From Leucothrix mucor (GTDB taxonomy: Bacteria > Pseudomonadota > Gammaproteobacteria > Thiotrichales > Thiotrichaceae): DNA of 6,927 nt. The DNA is taken from NCBI GenBank assembly GCA_015662325.1, contig DQUJ01000023.1:1-6927 (forward strand), in the 5' to 3' direction. Made by a program: the position numbers and the translations under genes. Positions 1-5,297 of this stretch are shown one piece after another. Every line of letters starts with the position of its first letter. The stretch's first letter is position 1. Below the pieces are notes generated by a model that saw only the letters and a list, made by a program, of their open reading frames with translations, did no database searches and was not told the origin of the DNA.

Positions 1-7
1 AAAGCGT

Positions 8-211
8 TTACGATGGTATCTTAGCGTCTGCTTTTAGTGCTTCTAATGATGAGAGACCTTCGCACGAGAGATATGACGGATTAAAAATGCTTAAATTCTC
101 CCTGATTTCCTTAAAAGTTTGCTCAATAGCCCTGCTATTAGCCTTATTTTTAAGAAAAACAGGAAAAATCACGCTACTTTTACTCTCGCCATACTCTCGT
201 ACAAAGGCCTC
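8..211 (-). pseudogene. Possible remnant or C-terminal fragment of an unidentified protein
   Basis: This minus-strand frame is open for 67 codons from just after a TAA at 212-214 to a TAA at 8-10. It has no ATG; the only conventional in-frame start is a GTG at 170-172, which would give 54 residues without a clear SD. The translation looks protein-like, with charged and hydrophobic residues mixed as in a soluble helical protein. It includes the stretches AIEQTFKEIRENL and SSLEALKADAKIPS. It uses AGG twice and CGA once for arginine, whereas priA mostly uses CGT/CGC, so it may be foreign or decayed. I do not recognise the family. It could be the end of a gene truncated by rearrangement, or chance. 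The overlapping plus-strand frame (open from position 3 to 287) is leucine-rich and looks like its antisense shadow. Confidence 0.3.
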
Positions 212-309
212 TTATTTATTAACTGATACCTTGTGCGATGCTTGTTTTATCTGGCCATTGCGTGTACTAAGGTCTCTACTTGATTAAATTTTAACCAGCA
301 GTTATACCG

Positions 310-981
310 TTATCTTACAGAAAGAACAATAGGGCGATGTCCTAGTTTTTCTGCTTTAAGTTTCCAGTTATCAGCACTTTTTGAACTAATAGGCCCTGCA
401 ATAACGCGATACCATGTGCGACCTTTCACTACTTTTTTCTTGATGTAGGCAGAAACCCCTTTTTTACTTAAGCGTTTGACTGTTTTATTCGCGCGGCTTT
501 TGCGTTTGAATGAGGCTACTTGTAATAAAAAATCACCTTTTTCAACGGCTTCTGGTTGAATATCTTCAGCATCAAGCAACGCTACTTTTTCTGCAACGTT
601 CTCTGTGATATTTGGGGCTTTTACCGCGATAGTAACGGGTTTACTTGTGTTAAGCGCTGTGCCAACGGGAACATCTAACGTAGGTAATACAGCGTAATAA
701 CTAAAGTTATTATGACGTGGTGCAGGCGTATTTGAGCGAACCGCTTTTTTAGCTTTCGCAGTAATTACCGATCCGGTTGTGTTTTTTCCCGTTTGCGCAG
801 AAGTAATTTTTTGTTGAACGGTAGCGACAGAGGATAACCGAGAGTTTTTGTTATTGGCAAAATAGTACATGCCTAAACCAACTAACAAACCTAATATAAT
901 TCCAGAAAACATCCAAATGATTCCGCTTCCCCCAACGAAACCTGTATCTAGAGATTCACTTTGTTTAAAATCTTTATACAT
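310..981 (-). CDS. FtsN-like SPOR-domain cell-division protein, single-pass membrane
   Basis: This is a 223-residue bitopic inner-membrane protein. A short cytoplasmic N-terminus (1-20) is followed by one transmembrane helix (about 21-41, IIWMFSGIILGLLVGLGMYY). A low-complexity Lys/Thr/Ala-rich periplasmic linker (about 45-145) follows, then a C-terminal SPOR domain (about 149-223). SPOR domains bind denuded peptidoglycan at the division septum. The domain begins FLLQVASFK, continues with two repeats of the fold, and has the typical WYRVIAGP strand near 190-197. The linker segment NNFSYYAVLPTLDVPV (91-106) resembles the F-x-F-Y-x-x-LP-x-x-EV motif that I recall from SPOR proteins next to argS and hslV in gammaproteobacteria, which favours the FtsN-like class over DedD or DamX. 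The ATG at 981 is chosen because it precedes the TM helix by the usual distance. The SD (GAGTGAG) is weak. A TATAAC hexamer at 1004-1009 may be its -10, but no matching -35 is visible. I see no GC-rich terminator after the stop. Confidence 0.85.
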   Translation of the reverse strand: MYKDFKQSESLDTGFVGGSGIIWMFSGIILGLLVGLGMYYFANNKNSRLSSVATVQQKITSAQTGKNTTGSVITAKAKKAVRSNTPAPRHNNFSYYAVLPTLDVPVGTALNTSKPVTIAVKAPNITENVAEKVALLDAEDIQPEAVEKGDFLLQVASFKRKSRANKTVKRLSKKGVSAYIKKKVVKGRTWYRVIAGPISSKSADNWKLKAEKLGHRPIVLSVR

Positions 982-1096
982 TTAATAACTCACTCTTTTT
1001 AGTGTTATAAATCAGCCCTTCATCCTTAACTTACTTATTTTGAGTTATTATTGTTTTTGTAAATAAGAAGTATCCGAGAAATAATGCCATTAATCA

Positions 1097-1139
1097 CTTA
1101 TACTTACAAGACTATTCTCATCCATCTTGATAAGTTAAG
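1097..1139. repeat. Imperfect inverted repeat, 14-nt arms
   Basis: The arms are CTTATACTTACAAG (1097-1110) and CTTGATAAGTTAAG (1126-1139), separated by 15 nt. They pair over 13 positions with one single-base bulge in each arm. No T-tract follows on either strand, so it is not a standard intrinsic terminator. It could be a 3'-end structure on the priA transcript or a binding site upstream of the SPOR gene. Confidence 0.4.
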
Positions 1140-1156
1140 TAATATTATTTATATGC

Positions 1157-1198
1157 ACACAAAAAATATTTATGAATAAATTAAACGATTTTTTGTGT
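1157..1198. repeat. Perfect 11-bp inverted repeat just downstream of priA
   Basis: ACACAAAAAAT (1157-1167) and ATTTTTTGTGT (1188-1198) are exact reverse complements separated by 20 nt. The repeat lies 12 nt past the priA stop, so it may act as a weak terminator or a transcript-end structure. The stem is A/T-rich, with its T run inside the stem rather than after it, which is unusual for an intrinsic terminator. Confidence 0.45.
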
Positions 1199-1210
1199 CA
1201 TTGAAAGGAG

Positions 1211-3454
1211 TTATAAAAAATCCATTGGGTCTGTATCTATCGACCAACGAACACCCCCTGTTTTTCTAGCATTAAGTAATTCAATTAATACTTTTTCTAA
1301 TCCACGATGCAAACTTGCTCGCCGAACAGATGAAAGTAATAATTGAAACCGAAACCGATTGGCTTTTTTTGCCAAGGGTGACGGTACAGGCCCCAATAGT
1401 GATAATTCTTTTGCTTGATTTTCATCAAGCGTAGCTTGTAGCCCTACACGTAATTTGTTTAAAAACGAAAAACCCGCATCTGAATTATCGGCACTAACAC
1501 GTATAAGTGCTTGTGCTCCGTAGGGTGGGTAGCTCCAAAGTTGTCTTTCGTTCAAAATATGTTTGGCTGTTTCGTAATAACCTTGTGAAAGCAGGCTTAA
1601 CAGTATTGGGTGTTCGGGTTGAGAGGTTTGCAAAACAACGCGTCCTTTGGCTTCCCCTCTGCCTGCGCGACCTGCTACTTGCAGGACTTGTTGGGTTAAA
1701 CGTTCTTGTGCGCGGTAATCGATACTAAACAAGGCTTGGTCTACATCTAAAATGCCGACTAAGGTGAGTTTAGGAAAGTCATGACCTTTAGTTAACATTT
1801 GTGTGCCAATCAAAATTACGGGCTCACCTTCATGTATTTGTTTGAGTTTTTTCTCAAGCGATCCTTTGCGGGAAGTGCTGTCACGATCAATACGAATCAC
1901 GGGTGTATTGGGGAAATGTGTATTTAATACCTGTTCGATGCGTTCTGTGCCTTGCCCCTGCGTGGTGATTTTTGGGCTATTACATTGGGGGCAAACGGGT
2001 TTTATGATTTGCTCTATGCCACAATGGTGGCAGATGATTTTACTTGCGGCTGCGTGGTAGGTCATGCCTGTTTCGCAGCGATTACAATGTGCATGCCAGC
2101 CACAAGAAGGGCACATTAAAACGGGTGCAAAACCACGACGATTTAAAAACAGCATCACTTGGTTGTGATTGTTAATGTGCAGCTTTATTTCTTGCATCAT
2201 TAAGCTGCTGATACCCGCTTCTAGCGGCAGGGTACGAATATCTTGCAGTACCATTTCAGGTGGCTTACGTGTACCTGGGCGACTCGCTAAACGTAGGTAG
2301 TGATAACGTTGCAGATTCACATTATGCAACGATTCTAAAGAGGGTGTGGCGCTGCCTAACAGAATAGGAATATTTACATCGTAGGCGCGCTTGATTGCCA
2401 TATCACGCGCTTGATATAAAAAACCTTCTTGCTGCTTGAATGAAACATCATGCTCTTCATCAATAAGAATCGCGCCCAGATTTTTCATTGATGTGAACAC
2501 GGCAGAGCGCGTGCCGATAACGATGTCAATCGAGCCTGATTTTGCGCCCATCCAAACGCTTAAACGTTCGCCGTTGGCTAAACCAGAATGCAGGGATGCA
2601 ATCGACAGTTGTGGGAAATGTTCTTTAAAGCGTTGTAATAACTGCGGGGTTAAACCGATTTCTGGAATCAGCACTAACACTTGTTTTCCTGTATTTACGA
2701 TCGGCGTTATGGCGCGCAAATACACTTCTGTTTTACCGCTGCCCGTAATACCATGCAGTAATATCGGCTTCGGTTTATCTTCTTGAAAGTAGCTATTTAT
2801 TTGGGTGAAACAATTATCTTGTTCGTCGGTGAGTGTCAGTTCAATTTTTGGCAGAATAATCTCATCCGACTTTTTTTCAACAAAATCAGCATCTACTTCG
2901 CGTTGGCTAAGAAGTTCTTTTTTATCTAATTGATTTAGAATAGTCCGCCAGCTTTTGCCAAAAGTTTGCTGTAGTGGTTGCGCACCTAGCTCCCCTTGTT
3001 TTAATAATTTCCACATGGCTAACTGCTTGGGTGCGCGCTTTAAATCATCAGCAGACAATACCACCCCCGCTTCGCTTAATCGCCAAAGCGTTAATTTAGG
3101 TATGGCTTTTCCATTGCGTAACGCCACGGGAAGCGCATGGAATAGTACCTCGCCTAACGGGTGCAAATAATAGCGGCTTGCCCACGTTAATAGACCCAGC
3201 ATAGGTTTATCTAATAAGGGCTTGTCGTCCAAAACTTCTATTACAGATTTTAATTTTTTAAATTCACTGGTGACATTAGTTTTTATTACTAACGCAGTGA
3301 CGACAGAATTTCCTAGAGGAACACGCACTCGGCAGCCGATTGATGGAAGTGGAACAATAGAGCAATCGTAATCTAAAGATTTGTAGATGGGGCGTTGAAT
3401 AACAGCGCGAATAGTTGTGCTATTTATTGGGTTTTTTATATTAGACTCATCCAC
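1211..3454 (-). CDS. priA: Primosomal protein N' (PriA), replication-restart DNA helicase
   Basis: PriA recognises stalled or collapsed replication forks, unwinds the lagging arm with a 3'-5' ATP-driven motor, and loads the primosome (PriB/DnaT/DnaC to DnaB). Residues are numbered from the GTG start. The 3'-DNA-binding domain starts near residue 15 and includes GCRVRVPLGNS (40-50). Walker A is GITGSGKTE (235-243), the Walker B box is DEEH (332-335), and motif III is GSATP (367-371). Eight zinc cysteines lie in four CxxC pairs: 448/451, 457/460, 475/478 and 488/491. Later helicase motifs are QGQGTE (499-504), TQMLTKGHDFP (551-561) and QVAGRAGR (592-599). The C-terminal domain ends with the family's W-x-x-D-x-DP pattern. 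The length of 747 aa is near the family norm of about 730. The frame stays open upstream to a TTG at 3556 (781 aa), but those 34 residues lie before the conserved start and have no SD. GTG at 3454 is preferred, though the start is uncertain. The gene is complete. Confidence 0.96.
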   Translation of the reverse strand: MDESNIKNPINSTTIRAVIQRPIYKSLDYDCSIVPLPSIGCRVRVPLGNSVVTALVIKTNVTSEFKKLKSVIEVLDDKPLLDKPMLGLLTWASRYYLHPLGEVLFHALPVALRNGKAIPKLTLWRLSEAGVVLSADDLKRAPKQLAMWKLLKQGELGAQPLQQTFGKSWRTILNQLDKKELLSQREVDADFVEKKSDEIILPKIELTLTDEQDNCFTQINSYFQEDKPKPILLHGITGSGKTEVYLRAITPIVNTGKQVLVLIPEIGLTPQLLQRFKEHFPQLSIASLHSGLANGERLSVWMGAKSGSIDIVIGTRSAVFTSMKNLGAILIDEEHDVSFKQQEGFLYQARDMAIKRAYDVNIPILLGSATPSLESLHNVNLQRYHYLRLASRPGTRKPPEMVLQDIRTLPLEAGISSLMMQEIKLHINNHNQVMLFLNRRGFAPVLMCPSCGWHAHCNRCETGMTYHAAASKIICHHCGIEQIIKPVCPQCNSPKITTQGQGTERIEQVLNTHFPNTPVIRIDRDSTSRKGSLEKKLKQIHEGEPVILIGTQMLTKGHDFPKLTLVGILDVDQALFSIDYRAQERLTQQVLQVAGRAGRGEAKGRVVLQTSQPEHPILLSLLSQGYYETAKHILNERQLWSYPPYGAQALIRVSADNSDAGFSFLNKLRVGLQATLDENQAKELSLLGPVPSPLAKKANRFRFQLLLSSVRRASLHRGLEKVLIELLNARKTGGVRWSIDTDPMDFL

Positions 3455-3460
3455 AAAAAG

Positions 3461-3469
3461 AGTATAACA
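3461..3469 (-). promoter_or_regulatory. Candidate extended -10 promoter of priA
   Basis: Read on the minus strand the site is TGTTATACT, an extended -10 (TGn plus TATACT, five of six matches to TATAAT). Transcription would be expected to start about 7 nt downstream, exactly at the GTG codon (3454-3452). That would make a leaderless or nearly leaderless priA mRNA. No good -35 hexamer is seen at 16-18 bp, which is tolerable for an extended -10. The site is inside the longer TTG-initiated version of the frame, which is a further argument against that version. Confidence 0.4.
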
Positions 3470-3554
3470 AGAAAATCTTTTTGGGTGATTTTTTGTGTAA
3501 AATTGAATTAGACATTTTTTTATGTTTAGACTGAAAATTTCATCAGAAAATAAC

Positions 3555-3590
3555 AAAAAACAGCTAAGTGACTAATTATCAATCACTTCT
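3555..3590 (-). terminator. Weak terminator- or attenuator-like hairpin upstream of priA
   Basis: On the minus strand, AAGTGA (3588-3583 complement) pairs with TCACTT (3571-3566) around an 11-nt loop. The helix extends with TAG/CTA past a small bulge. Six Ts follow a few nt later, complementary to AAAAAA at 3555-3560. The stem is AT-rich and would be weak. The T run overlaps the TTG at 3556, so the element would sit before the GTG start and would block read-through into priA. Confidence 0.3.
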
Positions 3591-3594
3591 TAGT

Positions 3595-3629
3595 TTATGC
3601 ACAAAGCCTGTGGATAACTTTGTGGATTA
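3595..3629. promoter_or_regulatory. DnaA box cluster: two perfect boxes and one near-box
   Basis: A plus-strand box TTATGCACA (3595-3603) faces a minus-strand box TGTGGATAA, i.e. TTATCCACA (3609-3617), across 5 bp. A third minus-strand site, TGTGGATTA (TAATCCACA, one mismatch), is at 3621-3629. The first two match TTATNCACA exactly, and TTATCCACA is the highest-affinity E. coli form. Boxes spaced about 12-14 bp apart allow cooperative DnaA binding. The cluster lies 140-180 bp upstream of the preferred priA start. Confidence 0.6.
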
Positions 3630-3657
3630 AATCGTAATGAGTGAGTTAAACTAGGCT

Positions 3658-3666
3658 TTATACAGA
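3658..3666 (+). promoter_or_regulatory. DnaA box-like site, one mismatch
   Basis: TTATACAGA differs from TTATNCACA at one base. On the other strand it overlaps TATAAA (complement of 3657-3662). That hexamer has TTGCTA (complement of 3682-3687) 19 bp upstream and could be a priA promoter, so DnaA binding here could block it. On its own the site is weak; it is listed because of its neighbours. Confidence 0.3.
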
Positions 3667-3693
3667 GGCTAGAAACAATATTAGCAAACGTTA

Positions 3694-3734
3694 ATACCCT
3701 GTTATCTGTTTATAATCAGTAGCTTACAGGGTAT
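3694..3734. repeat. Perfect 9-bp inverted repeat spanning an IHF-like site
   Basis: ATACCCTGT (3694-3702) and ACAGGGTAT (3726-3734) are exact reverse complements with 23 nt between them. A shorter CTG/CAG pair (3706-3708, 3717-3719) is nested inside. There is no T-tract on either side, so it is not an intrinsic terminator. It could be an operator for a dimeric regulator or a cruciform-prone element in the replication or regulatory region. Confidence 0.45.
3714..3726 (+). promoter_or_regulatory. Candidate IHF binding site
   Basis: AATCAGTAGCTTA matches the consensus WATCARNNNNTTR at every defined position. It is located between the proximal DnaA cluster and the distal DnaA box, as bending sites are in known origins and DnaA-regulated promoters. 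A second, one-mismatch match (TATCAATCACTTC) lies at 3577-3589. The consensus is degenerate and the region AT-rich, so chance is possible. Confidence 0.35.
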
Positions 3735-3781
3735 ATGATAATTCAATATAGATTAGTGTAGAATAAATGCTTGTTTCTCCA

Positions 3782-3802
3782 TTGCCTGTGTATAACAGGC
3801 AA
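3782..3802. promoter_or_regulatory. Hairpin carrying a perfect DnaA box
   Basis: TTGCCTG (3782-3788) pairs exactly with CAGGCAA (3796-3802) around a 7-nt loop. The 9-mer TGTGTATAA (3787-3795), which is TTATACACA on the minus strand, matches TTATNCACA perfectly and covers the loop and stem edge. The hairpin abuts the pnt terminator, so in the pnt transcript it would follow the U-tract. Whether its role is as DNA (DnaA site) or RNA (second terminator hairpin) cannot be told from sequence alone. Confidence 0.45.
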
Positions 3803-3828
3803 AAGAAAAGCCTCGTTGTAGAGGCTTT
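3801..3828 (-). terminator. Intrinsic terminator of the pnt operon
   Basis: On the minus strand, AAAGCCTC (complement of 3828-3821) pairs with GAGGCTTT (complement of 3814-3807). The stem has 8 perfect bp around a 6-nt loop and is followed by a T-rich tail, TTTTCTTTT, ending at 3801. It lies 88 nt after the pntB stop. The plus-strand tail (CTT) is poor, so the main direction is leftward. Confidence 0.8.
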
Positions 3829-3900
3829 CTTAGAAAATCAAGTGATTTAGTCACATATTTTAATGAAATTCACATAAAAAATATGAACCTTTTATATGTC

Positions 3901-3924
3901 GAGCTTTAACGTGAGTTATAGCTC
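3901..3924. repeat. Hairpin across the pntB stop codon
   Basis: GAGCTtTAAC (3901-3910) and GTTAtAGCTC (3915-3924) pair over 9 bp with one internal T-T mismatch and a 4-nt loop. The minus-strand copy includes the last two codons and TAA stop of pntB. No U-tract follows, so it is more likely a 3'-protecting structure or a chance stem than a terminator. Confidence 0.4.
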
Positions 3925-5295
3925 TTTTAAGCTAGTAACAAGATCATTTGCCACGTCCTGACCATCGCCGTATAACATACGGGTATTATCAGCAAAGAAT
4001 AGGTGATTTTCGATACCAGAGAAGCCTGTACCTTTGCCGCGTTTAACTACAATTACATTCTTGGCGTAATCAGCATTTAGAATCGGCATTCCGTAAATTG
4101 GGCTATTTTTATCTGTTCTAGCCGCTGGGTTTACAACATCGTTTGCGCCAATTACTAATACCACATCGGTGGTTGGGAATTCTTCGTTGATTTCATCCAA
4201 ATCATAAATAATATCGTACGGTACGCCCGCTTCTGCAAGCAATACATTCATGTGGCCCGGCATACGACCGGCTACAGGGTGAATCGCAAACTTAACCGTA
4301 ACACCACGATCTTGCAGTTGTTTAGTCATTTCCCAGACTTTATGCTGCGCTTGCGCAACAGCCATTCCGTAACCGGGGATAATCACGACTTTTTCGGCAA
4401 ATGCCATCATTACGGCAACATCGGTAGAATCAATTTCTTTCATGCTTCCAGTAGCGGCTTGTGCCTCGCCATTGCCACCATCGCCGAAGTTACTAAAGAG
4501 TACATTAGAGATAGGACGATTCATCGCTTTAGCCATTAGCTGAGTTAGCAATGTACCTGCAGAACCTACCACAACGCCAGCAATCATCATTGCAGGATTG
4601 CCTAGCACATAACCTTCAAAGCCAACTGCTAGTCCTGTGAGCGCGTTGTATAACGAGATAACTACGGGCATATCTGCGCCACCAATCGGAACAGTCATCA
4701 TCACGCCAAAGACTAATGCGAGTACAAAGAACACGGTTAATGTCATCATTGCGTATTCGTTGCCGCTAAGAATAATAGCTAAACCCAGTGTTGCCACAAT
4801 GACGAATACCAATGCATTGGTCCACTGTTGCATTGGGAAGCGTATAACACCGCGCATCAGCCCTTGTAGCTTTGCGTAGGCGATTAAAGAACCCGAGAAT
4901 GCCACCGTGCCGATTAATGCGCCCAGTACTGCCAGTGTTTGTACAATAGGCCCCATTTCTTTTTGCTGGATTAATACCACGCCTGCAATTGCCGCCGCCG
5001 CGCCGCCGCCCATACCATTGTAGAGTGCGATCATTTGTGGCATATCAGTCATTGCTACTTTTTTGCCGCTGATATAAGCGATAGCACCACCAATGACGAT
5101 TGCCACCGTCATCCAACGATAATTATGCGTAATATCTGAATGGAAGTAGGTGATTAATGTTGCCATCACCATGCCGATACCTGCCCAAACAATACCGCGA
5201 CGTGCCGTCATCGGAGAGCCCATCTGCTTTAAGCCAAGAATAAATAACAGTGCGCCTATAAAGTAGACAATTTGTATCACTAAATCCATATTCAT
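3916..5295 (-). CDS. pntB: NAD(P) transhydrogenase beta subunit PntB (membrane plus NADP(H) domain)
   Basis: PntB is a 459-residue inner-membrane subunit. With PntA and PntAB it couples hydride transfer from NADH to NADP+ to proton entry, supplying NADPH. The N-terminal part (about 1-255) is very hydrophobic and holds about nine membrane helices, with the channel motif GGADMP (205-210; D208 matches E. coli D213) and N217 in SLYNALTG. The C-terminal domain III (about 300-459) binds NADP(H): GYGMAVAQAQ (308-317), GRMPGHMNVLLAEA (343-356), VIGANDVVNP (381-390, D386) and the K418-R419 pair. The position of E. coli His91, thought to take part in proton translocation, is N93 here (LYNGMGGG). I recall Asn at this site in many three-subunit enzymes, so it is a subfamily trait rather than damage. 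The start ATG follows AGGAGG by 9 nt; the second ATG (codon 3) would be too far away. Last gene of the operon. Confidence 0.97.
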   Translation of the reverse strand: MNMDLVIQIVYFIGALLFILGLKQMGSPMTARRGIVWAGIGMVMATLITYFHSDITHNYRWMTVAIVIGGAIAYISGKKVAMTDMPQMIALYNGMGGGAAAAIAGVVLIQQKEMGPIVQTLAVLGALIGTVAFSGSLIAYAKLQGLMRGVIRFPMQQWTNALVFVIVATLGLAIILSGNEYAMMTLTVFFVLALVFGVMMTVPIGGADMPVVISLYNALTGLAVGFEGYVLGNPAMMIAGVVVGSAGTLLTQLMAKAMNRPISNVLFSNFGDGGNGEAQAATGSMKEIDSTDVAVMMAFAEKVVIIPGYGMAVAQAQHKVWEMTKQLQDRGVTVKFAIHPVAGRMPGHMNVLLAEAGVPYDIIYDLDEINEEFPTTDVVLVIGANDVVNPAARTDKNSPIYGMPILNADYAKNVIVVKRGKGTGFSGIENHLFFADNTRMLYGDGQDVANDLVTSLKEL

Positions 5296-5297
5296 GA

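Larger units (their letters stand above)
982..1210. other. AT-rich intergenic region between priA and the SPOR gene
   Basis: This is 229 bp with no credible coding frame on either strand. It holds two long inverted repeats, listed separately, and one near-match to a DnaA box, ATATGCACA at 1151-1159 (one mismatch to TTATNCACA). In Pseudomonas and many other gammaproteobacteria, argS lies between priA and this SPOR gene; nothing resembling argS fits here. The region must carry the priA transcript end and possibly a SPOR promoter. Neither has a textbook form. Confidence 0.6.
3455..3915. other. Non-coding, AT-rich control region between pntB and priA
   Basis: About 460 bp without a credible gene if priA starts at 3454. 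From pntB toward priA it holds the pntB stop hairpin, the pnt intrinsic terminator, and a second hairpin carrying a DnaA box. It continues with an AT-rich stretch containing TAG-type pentamers, a 9-bp inverted repeat around an IHF-like site, four more DnaA boxes or near-boxes, a weak hairpin followed by six Ts, and the extended -10 of priA. Since both flanking genes point the same way, regulatory sites here most probably serve priA or DNA replication itself. No GATC occurs in this interval, so Dam/SeqA-type control is not indicated. Confidence 0.7.

Noticed and set aside
87..287. Plus-strand 66-residue frame (open from position 3) converging on the SPOR gene
   Set aside because: Leucine-rich, no SD, no recognisable motif, and antisense to a better-looking minus-strand frame; probably a shadow.
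1507..3170. Plus-strand frames inside priA
   Set aside because: All lie antisense to well-conserved PriA codons; cysteine- and serine-rich shadows without start signals.
3455..3556. N-terminal 34-residue extension of priA from TTG
   Set aside because: No SD, lies before the conserved PriA start, contains a promoter-like -10 and overlaps a terminator-like T run.
3767..3850. Plus-strand 27-codon frame in the pntB-priA gap
   Set aside because: It runs straight through the pnt terminator and has no SD; chance frame.
3557..3915. Firm assignment of this region as oriC
   Set aside because: DnaA boxes and an IHF match alone are not enough; no dnaA or mnmG nearby, no GATC cluster, and genome skew is not available.
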